The notes beneath the pieces were generated by a model. The model did no database searches, was not told the origin of the DNA, and saw only the letters and a program-made list of their open reading frames with translations. Shown one piece after another: positions 59,877-64,000 of a stretch of 64,000 bases of DNA. A program made the position numbers and the translations under genes. The first letter of the stretch is position 1. Every line of letters starts with the position of its first letter. The DNA comes from DASXUX01 sp036504595 (GTDB lineage: Bacteria; Planctomycetota; SZUA-567; H5-PLA8), in the NCBI GenBank assembly GCA_036504595.1, contig DASXUX010000031.1, forward strand, positions 162,373 to 226,372, written 5' to 3'.

Positions 59877-61199
59877 CTACCTGGGCCCCAGAATCTCACG
59901 GCAATTCTGCAGCAGGATTTTCTCCGCCAGTTCCATTGCGCCGTCAAACGTGAGGGGCTCGATGGTATCGCTGCCGCCGGCCTGGCCTTCTTCGATGCGT
60001 TCGGCCAGCACGATCGCCAACTGCAGGCGGAAGGTGTTGAACTTCGGCAGCGTGAATTCCAGCGAGTAGCCGTCGGAGTGGAAGCCGATGAACTTGTTGC
60101 GCGGAAGGACGTCCAGGCGGCGGCGGAGTTCGCGGCGGATGTCGATCGGGTTGTTGCAGTACCACCAGTGGCTCATCGGGTACACGTTGTGGCGAATCCA
60201 GCCGCTGACGGTGAGTTCCAGGCCGGTGGTGTCGGAGACGACCATGATCGGGAAACGCACGTCCGGGTATTTGTTCAGCAGCCAATCGTAACCGCGCAGG
60301 TTTGCGTCGCTGCGGATGAGGTCCTGGCCTGAGGGCACGCCTTGCGCGTAGACGTTGCGATCGGCTCCGGTCATCAGGCAGTAGGGAACTTTCACGCGGC
60401 GGCACTGAGCGGAGAGTTCATCGAGCGCGAAGCTGGCCCACGTCACGCGCGCGGCAGAATCCAGTTTTTCGCCGGCCGAAATTCTCTTCAGGAGCGCTTC
60501 GGCGTGTTGCGAGGCGTCTGGCAGCGGAACGAAACTGGGCGGCGCTCCGACGGCGGCGTAATCCATTTTCCATTCGCTGAAACGATCGAAGACGGTCGTG
60601 ATGGCCGCGCGCCACCACGTGAGGGTGGGGCCGGTGTCCCTGCCGGCCGGCACGGAGGCCGGCGCTACCAGTTTGTGGAGGCGGCCGATGGCGTTGGTCA
60701 CGTCAGGGTTGAAGACCAGGTCGTCAGTGCGCAGGCCGGGGATGAGGCGCTTGTCGGTGACGCTCGATAGATCTTCGTCGAACTGATTGGTCAGCGTGAT
60801 CTGTTTGATGTTGGAGCGCGACCACACACGCTGTTCATACGACTTGCTGGTGATTACTTTTTGCGCCCGCTTGACGATGTCGGCCTTGGTCTTCTTGAAC
60901 CAGTCGGCTCGCGGGATGTCGAGCAGCACTTCGCTGATGCCCATCATCCAGTCGAACTGGACGGTGCCGCGGAGCTGCGGCAGGTGGGGCCAGACGTAAT
61001 CGATGCGCGCGTCGGGATCGTCGGGCAGCGGGACGGGCGTGCCGCGCGAACTGTTGCTCAGTTCCGTGTAGTAGTGGTAGCCGAGAAGATCGCCGAGGTG
61101 CTTGGCGACTGGTTGCCACTGCCGCACATGCGTGTGCGGGTCGATGATGGGCATTTTCTTGAGTTCGCGGAGAAGTTTTTTGACTAGAGCGGTGTTCAT
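59877..61199 (-). CDS. Uronate isomerase-like amidohydrolase-superfamily protein
   Basis: 440 residues. Metal-site start IIDPHTHVRQWQPVAKHLGDLLGYHYYTEL (the HxH pair) is like glucuronate isomerases and their planctomycete relatives. Later SWIRHNVYPMSHWWYC-type and GFHSDGYSLEF segments could supply further ligands. Real uronate isomerase (UxaC) is not certain. Peptide VAPASVPAGRDTGPT at about residues 178-192 is encoded by a palindromic element (60624-60671). It is the first gene of a run with the thioesterase and lpxK. Confidence 0.75.
   Translation of the reverse strand: MNTALVKKLLRELKKMPIIDPHTHVRQWQPVAKHLGDLLGYHYYTELSNSSRGTPVPLPDDPDARIDYVWPHLPQLRGTVQFDWMMGISEVLLDIPRADWFKKTKADIVKRAQKVITSKSYEQRVWSRSNIKQITLTNQFDEDLSSVTDKRLIPGLRTDDLVFNPDVTNAIGRLHKLVAPASVPAGRDTGPTLTWWRAAITTVFDRFSEWKMDYAAVGAPPSFVPLPDASQHAEALLKRISAGEKLDSAARVTWASFALDELSAQCRRVKVPYCLMTGADRNVYAQGVPSGQDLIRSDANLRGYDWLLNKYPDVRFPIMVVSDTTGLELTVSGWIRHNVYPMSHWWYCNNPIDIRRELRRRLDVLPRNKFIGFHSDGYSLEFTLPKFNTFRLQLAIVLAERIEEGQAGGSDTIEPLTFDGAMELAEKILLQNCREILGPR
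60624..60671. repeat. Full 48-bp APASVPAG palindromic element inside a gene
   Basis: GGTGGGGCCGGTGTCCCTGC, CGGCCGGCACGGAGGCCGGC and GCTACCAG differ from 16177-16224 at only a few bases. It keeps the uronate isomerase-like frame open and adds about 16 residues. Confidence 0.85.
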
Positions 61200-61212
61200 G
61201 CGGAATCCCTCG

Positions 61213-61242
61213 CTGGTCAGTAGTCCGTGGTCAGTAGTCCAT
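61213..61242. repeat. TGGTCAGTAGTCC tandem tract
   Basis: CTGGTCAGTAGTCCGTGGTC with AGTAGTCC: two units of about 14 nt between divergent genes. The rest of 61200-61364 holds GTGAGTGGTGAATGGTGCG-type words of the same style and no gene. Confidence 0.7.
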
Positions 61243-61364
61243 TGTTATTAGATTACTGCGCGGAGCGGGCGACGCAACGGTGAGTGGTGAATGGTGCGTT
61301 GTGGTTTAGCGGCTGGTATCTGGTACTCTGATATCGTTTGGTGAGTTCTGGAGGGTGATTGGAT

Positions 61365-61694
61365 ATGTCTCGCTCTGCTTGGCTTGGATGTCGGAAATGT
61401 AAACAGGTGCTGGCGCTTGGTAAACCGTTACGAGAGGAAGATCAGATTGTCGCGTTTGGCGTTGCCGATATGTTCTCCTGGGAGAGAGAAGAGAGGAACT
61501 TGGCGCTTTGGAAGTTTCTCGCAGATCATTTTGGGCACGAACTGTTCACCGCGTTCGGCGATGACCTCGAGAAAACAACCGGCCCGGATTTTCGAGGGAT
61601 CGGTGGCGATACGACCACGGAAGGCGATCTTTCGTTTTCGGACTACACGGCCAACTGGTTGGCACGAATGCGCGAACGCAGCGCTCATGGTTGA
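61365..61694 (+). CDS. Small CxxC protein of unknown function
   Basis: 109 residues from the ATG at 61365 (GGAGGG 9 nt upstream). One CRKC motif at residues 9-12, then a charged helical middle (FSWEREERNLALWKFLADHFG) and a Gly/Thr-rich loop (GIGGDTTTEGDLSF). Soluble, cytoplasmic. A lone CxxC could be half of a zinc site completed on dimerisation. No family recognised. A hairpin terminator follows the stop. Confidence 0.6.
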   Translation: MSRSAWLGCRKCKQVLALGKPLREEDQIVAFGVADMFSWEREERNLALWKFLADHFGHELFTAFGDDLEKTTGPDFRGIGGDTTTEGDLSFSDYTANWLARMRERSAHG

Positions 61695-61704
61695 AAAACA
61701 GCGC

Positions 61705-61729
61705 GGCACTGCCGGGGTTCGGCAGTGCC
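61705..61729. terminator. Hairpin between convergent genes
   Basis: GGCACTGCCG-GGGTT-CGGCAGTGCC is a perfect 10-bp stem, then ACGC. It lies between the CxxC gene (+) and rpmA (-). It lacks a T-run, so it may be a member of the GTGCCAC palindrome family acting as a bidirectional end. Confidence 0.6.
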
Positions 61730-61758
61730 ACGCAGGAAGTGCGAGAAGAAGAGCTAAG

Positions 61759-62049
61759 CTACTGGGCAGCTTTGGCGGGCGCTGGCGCGGCGGCGATCTC
61801 GTCGAGCGGGATCACGTGGACGCGCCTGGCGGCGGTGGTATCGAAGCGCACGACGCCTTCGGCCAGAGCGAAGAGGGTGTAATCGCGGCCCTGTCCGACG
61901 TTGCGGCCGGCGTGGAATTTGGTGCCGCGCTGACGGATAATAATGTTGCCGGCTTCGACGCGTTCGCCGCCGTAGCATTTGATGCCCAGAAACTTCGGCT
62001 TGCTGTCGCGACCGTTCTTGGTTGAACCTTGACCTTGCTTATGTGCCAT
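61759..62049 (-). CDS. rpmA: 50S ribosomal protein L27
   Basis: 96 residues, slightly longer than usual because of an Ala/Pro-rich tail (APAPAKAAQ). MAHKQGQGSTKNGRDSKPKFLG is close to the canonical start, GNIIIRQRGTKFHAGRNVG the core. L27 reaches the peptidyl transferase centre. GAAGGAAG precedes the ATG. rplU (L21), normally directly upstream, and obg are not present here. Confidence 0.97.
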   Translation of the reverse strand: MAHKQGQGSTKNGRDSKPKFLGIKCYGGERVEAGNIIIRQRGTKFHAGRNVGQGRDYTLFALAEGVVRFDTTAARRVHVIPLDEIAAAPAPAKAAQ

Positions 62050-62086
62050 GACTATCTTCCTTCACGTCAACGCGTCTAAAAAAAAC

Positions 62087-62322
62087 GTCGCAACCCAATG
62101 GGTTGCGCTACAAGGCAAAGTAATGTACTCGCCCGGCGACAACTTTCAACGTCTAAATTATACGGACTTGGGGGAAGATGCACGGGGAAATCAGGAACTT
62201 GCGGCGCTGCCGCAAACCCCTCTCCCGACCCCTCCCCTCGAAGGGGAGGGGAGAACAGCAGCGGCGAGTGATGCAGTTTCCATAGCGGGCGAACGGAACG
62301 CAATCCAGGAGGATTGCGCCAC
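62087..62322. repeat. Palindromes upstream of rpmA
   Basis: This non-coding stretch (62050-62323) holds three elements: CGCAACCCA-A-TGGGTTGCG (62089-62107), CCCCTCCCCTCGAAGGGGAG with GGG (hairpin near 62226-62250) and ACGCAATCCAGGAGGATTGC (62298-62318), related to 2932-2993. The last lies next to the protease stop. No gene is seen. Confidence 0.7.
62157..62162 (-). promoter_or_regulatory. Possible -10 element for rpmA
   Basis: A consensus TATAAT on the minus strand, about 110 bp before the rpmA ATG. No good -35 is seen at 16-18 bp, so this is weak. The leader RNA would carry the CGCAACCCA hairpin. Confidence 0.35.
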
Positions 62323-62323
62323 T

Positions 62324-63376
62324 TTACTCGTCCCCGCTTTTCTTCAGCTTCTCGGTTTCGACGACTTTGGCCCAGCGTTGGGCGCGCTTTTCGGCCCAGT
62401 CGGCTTCGGGGCAGAGATCGAGCGCTCGGTAGAAGGTGGCCAGTTGCTGGTAGCGTTTGGTGGCATCGAAGCCGATGTTCCACATCAGCTTGCGGTGGCA
62501 GACGGGGCAGTGATCCATCGGTGCGCCGTCTGTTTCCGTAAGGTCGTTCGAGCCGTTCATGGAACAGCGGTAGAAGACGCAGTGGGTCAGGCCGAGCATG
62601 TGGGCGGATTCGTGATTGAAGACCTTGAACGTACGCCGGAGAGCGAGGATGTTGTCGTCGGAATCGCTCTTTCCGCCCCAGAATTCGCGGTAAAAGCGCG
62701 CCAGACTCATGACCGCCACGCGCTTATCCAGGCTGGCGACACCGAAGGCAAAGGTCACTTCGGCGGTGCAGAGATCCTCCAGCGTCACGCCCATGTACAT
62801 CGCGGCGTCGTCGGGGAGTTTGGGCTGAAGCAAGAGTTGCATAATCTTGTTGCCGTCGTACTGGTGGTTGTAGTAGCCGTGACGATTGCCCAACGGGACG
62901 AGCTTTTCAAGCTGCTGGCCGGGAACCTCGAGCGGGAGCGGATCGGCGATACGCGCAGGCAATTGGAAAAAGACGGCCGCGAAGCCGCAGAGCTTTTCGA
63001 GCACCTGCTTTTTCTCGGCATCGAAAGCCCCTAGCGGCTGGAGCACGATCACACGACGTTTGGCGTCGGGGCGAAGAGGAGTCGCCAATTTATAGCGTTC
63101 GAGCGTCTGCGGGTTTTCTTTGTAGACGAAAAGCCAATCGCCCACTTTTGGTTTGCCGAGGCGAACGAAGCCCTGTTCATCCAGGGGGTCAATGGAGGCG
63201 TAGACTTTCGCGCGCGCCTCGTTGACCCATTCGTCGTCGCCTTTGTCGGGTTTGGTGCGAAGCTGCGTCGCGTGGGCGTGCGATAACAAAAACGCAAAAC
63301 TTAAAATGCAAAACGCAAGAGTGCGGATGGAACATCTCACCGCAGAGGGCGCGGAGGACGCAGAGGCGGGAATCAT
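62324..63376 (-). CDS. Secreted archaemetzincin-like zinc protease (M54-like)
   Basis: 350 residues. Signal peptide TLAFCILSFAFLLSHAHA. Near residues 255-265 is HESAHMLGLTH, the HExxHxxGxxH of archaemetzincins, followed by Cys (THCVFYRC), SMNGSNDLTETD and CPVCHRKL, giving the four Cys that bind a structural zinc in this family. Upstream RRVIVLQPLGAFD and VMSLARFYREFWGG are also family-like. Archaemetzincins are usually cytosolic; export is uncommon. The first ~16 residues are repeat-derived (63336-63370). Confidence 0.88.
   Translation of the reverse strand: MIPASASSAPSAVRCSIRTLAFCILSFAFLLSHAHATQLRTKPDKGDDEWVNEARAKVYASIDPLDEQGFVRLGKPKVGDWLFVYKENPQTLERYKLATPLRPDAKRRVIVLQPLGAFDAEKKQVLEKLCGFAAVFFQLPARIADPLPLEVPGQQLEKLVPLGNRHGYYNHQYDGNKIMQLLLQPKLPDDAAMYMGVTLEDLCTAEVTFAFGVASLDKRVAVMSLARFYREFWGGKSDSDDNILALRRTFKVFNHESAHMLGLTHCVFYRCSMNGSNDLTETDGAPMDHCPVCHRKLMWNIGFDATKRYQQLATFYRALDLCPEADWAEKRAQRWAKVVETEKLKKSGDE
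63336..63370. repeat. CGCAGAGGGCGCGGAGGACGC dispersed element at an N-terminus
   Basis: CTCACCGCAGAGGGCGCGGA with GGACGCAGAGGCGGG encodes PASASSAPSAVR before the protease signal peptide. A fourth member of the family at 5077, 14717 and 19995. Confidence 0.7.
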
Positions 63377-63777
63377 AGAAAGAAGTCCTCGACCTCCGTC
63401 AGTGCTGGACTCGTTAGTTCCGAAGCATCACTCACCATAAGAACGTTTTTAGGCCGGGTCATCGTGCAAAGAAAATGCAGAAATCCGGGGAGGCGCTCAG
63501 GCGCATGCGCGCGGGATTCTGTTGTAAATTAAGTTGATATTTGGGTCTGGTCGCGCTACACAATCAGGCAGAGATCGTTCCGAAACATATTGATCTCGGA
63601 CCGGCGCGGATAGCGTCGGCGAGGGAAACCGGGCGATCTCGAATATCGCAGGACTGATCCACAATTTCCAAGAACGCCAGAACGCCATGGAGGCGCCACG
63701 TGCTTACGTGGCGTGACGAGTGGCGCGTGACGGGTGACGGGTGGAGAGGTCTGCGATGAAGTGTGGAGGGCGGCGTT
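63377..63777. other. Intergenic region with repeats, no convincing gene
   Basis: About 400 bp. It has AT-richer stretches (GTTGTAAATTAAGTTGATAT), a perfect hairpin GCCACGT-GCTT-ACGTGGC (63696-63713) and a GTGACGAGTGGCGCGTGACG tract (63714-63745) of the family seen at 17192-17279. Short minus-strand open frames exist but look like chance. Confidence 0.55.
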
Positions 63778-64000
63778 GTGGGAAACGAAGGAGAAGAGGA
63801 GAAGGGGCGAAAGGGAGAAGGGGAGAAACGGCAGAGCGACGGGGCGGAGATCAGAAACGCGACCGTGAGGGAGCGGCCGGACAGCGGCTTGACGGCGGAG
63901 GAACTGAAGGATCCGTGGAAGGCGATGTTCAGCGGCGGCGTGATGAAGATGTTCAACGCGCGGAAGGCGCTGGCGGTGAAGGAACTCGGCGACGTGAATT
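63778..64000 (+). CDS. Start of a gene leaving the window (3' partial), function unknown
   Basis: GTG at 63778 with GGAGGG exactly 7 nt upstream; the frame is open to the window end, and a stop lies in frame seven codons before. The first ~45 residues (EGEEEKGRKGEGEKRQ, EIRNATVRERP) come from a GAGAAGGGG tract and a GGCCGCTCCCT(T/C)ACGG element; LTAEELKDPWKAMFSGGVMK and the rest read like ordinary coding sequence. The true start could be further in (ATG 63923). No family recognised from the fragment. Confidence 0.5.
   Translation, partial: MGNEGEEEKGRKGEGEKRQSDGAEIRNATVRERPDSGLTAEELKDPWKAMFSGGVMKMFNARKALAVKELGDVN

Noticed and set aside
63497..63956. Minus-strand open frames in the last 500 bp
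   Set aside because: They run through repeat tracts, lack ribosome binding sites and known motifs, and conflict with the better-supported GTG start at 63778.

Overview
The window is GC-rich bacterial DNA (roughly 60% G+C by eye), gene-dense on both strands, with no tRNA, rRNA, CRISPR array or transposase that I can recognise. lpxK (lipid A) marks an outer-membrane bacterium. Several traits point to the Planctomycetota or a related PVC lineage: a Ser/Thr kinase fused to WD40 propellers, a PQQ-propeller protein starting from a WRGDGTG motif, many secreted glycoside-hydrolase-like enzymes, a GntR-LacI hybrid regulator, giant pseudopilins, and an LPGGGPGR..NGNF motif (from memory, common in planctomycete secreted proteins). 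This placement is an inference.

Layout. 1-10 kb: the 3' part of a kinase-WD40 gene, then on the minus strand a PQQ-propeller protein, a small membrane protein, a secreted protein of unknown function and two tandem HEAT-like paralogs. 10-12.3 kb: an SGNH hydrolase lipoprotein and lipA. 12.3-21.2 kb: a four-gene minus-strand sugar-utilisation operon (regulator, GH-A-clan hydrolase with a discoidin domain, GH2-like hydrolase, mutarotase-like/propeller protein) whose genes mostly overlap by ATGA, with a perfect AT-rich palindrome upstream of the regulator. 21.3-37.4 kb: rsmE, comF and a type IV pilus/type II secretion-like cluster read as PilM-PilN fusion, PilO-like, small membrane protein, TPR protein, GspG, LamG-bearing GspH-like, giant GspK-like, GspJ and GspI/PilV-like. 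37.6-42.6 kb: a minus-strand run of three Cys-rich paralogs (two lipoproteins and one cytosolic), a radical SAM/SPASM enzyme, an NAD-dependent epimerase and a sugar isomerase-like protein. 42.7-51.5 kb, plus strand: glyS, a Uma2-like nuclease, a small ORF, a GH5-like enzyme, another secreted enzyme, a URO-D-family protein and an OFA-type MFS transporter. 51.5-57.6 kb: a 1555-residue mosaic secreted protein and aroB. 57.6-64 kb: a PIN toxin-antitoxin pair with a near-consensus promoter, lpxK-ybgC-uronate isomerase-like genes, a CxxC protein, rpmA, a secreted archaemetzincin-like protease and the start of a gene that leaves the window.

The most striking feature is the density of short dispersed repeats of several families: GC-rich palindromes, CCCTAACCCCTCTCC hairpins, CGCAGAGACGCAGAG elements and heptamer/hexamer tandem tracts. 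They lie not only between genes but inside coding sequence in frame, where they make up prepilin leaders, the N-termini of secreted proteins, start codons, stop codons and internal peptides such as APASVPAGRD. The best candidate for an undescribed functional system is the Cys-rich paralog/radical SAM cluster at 39.7-42.6 kb.
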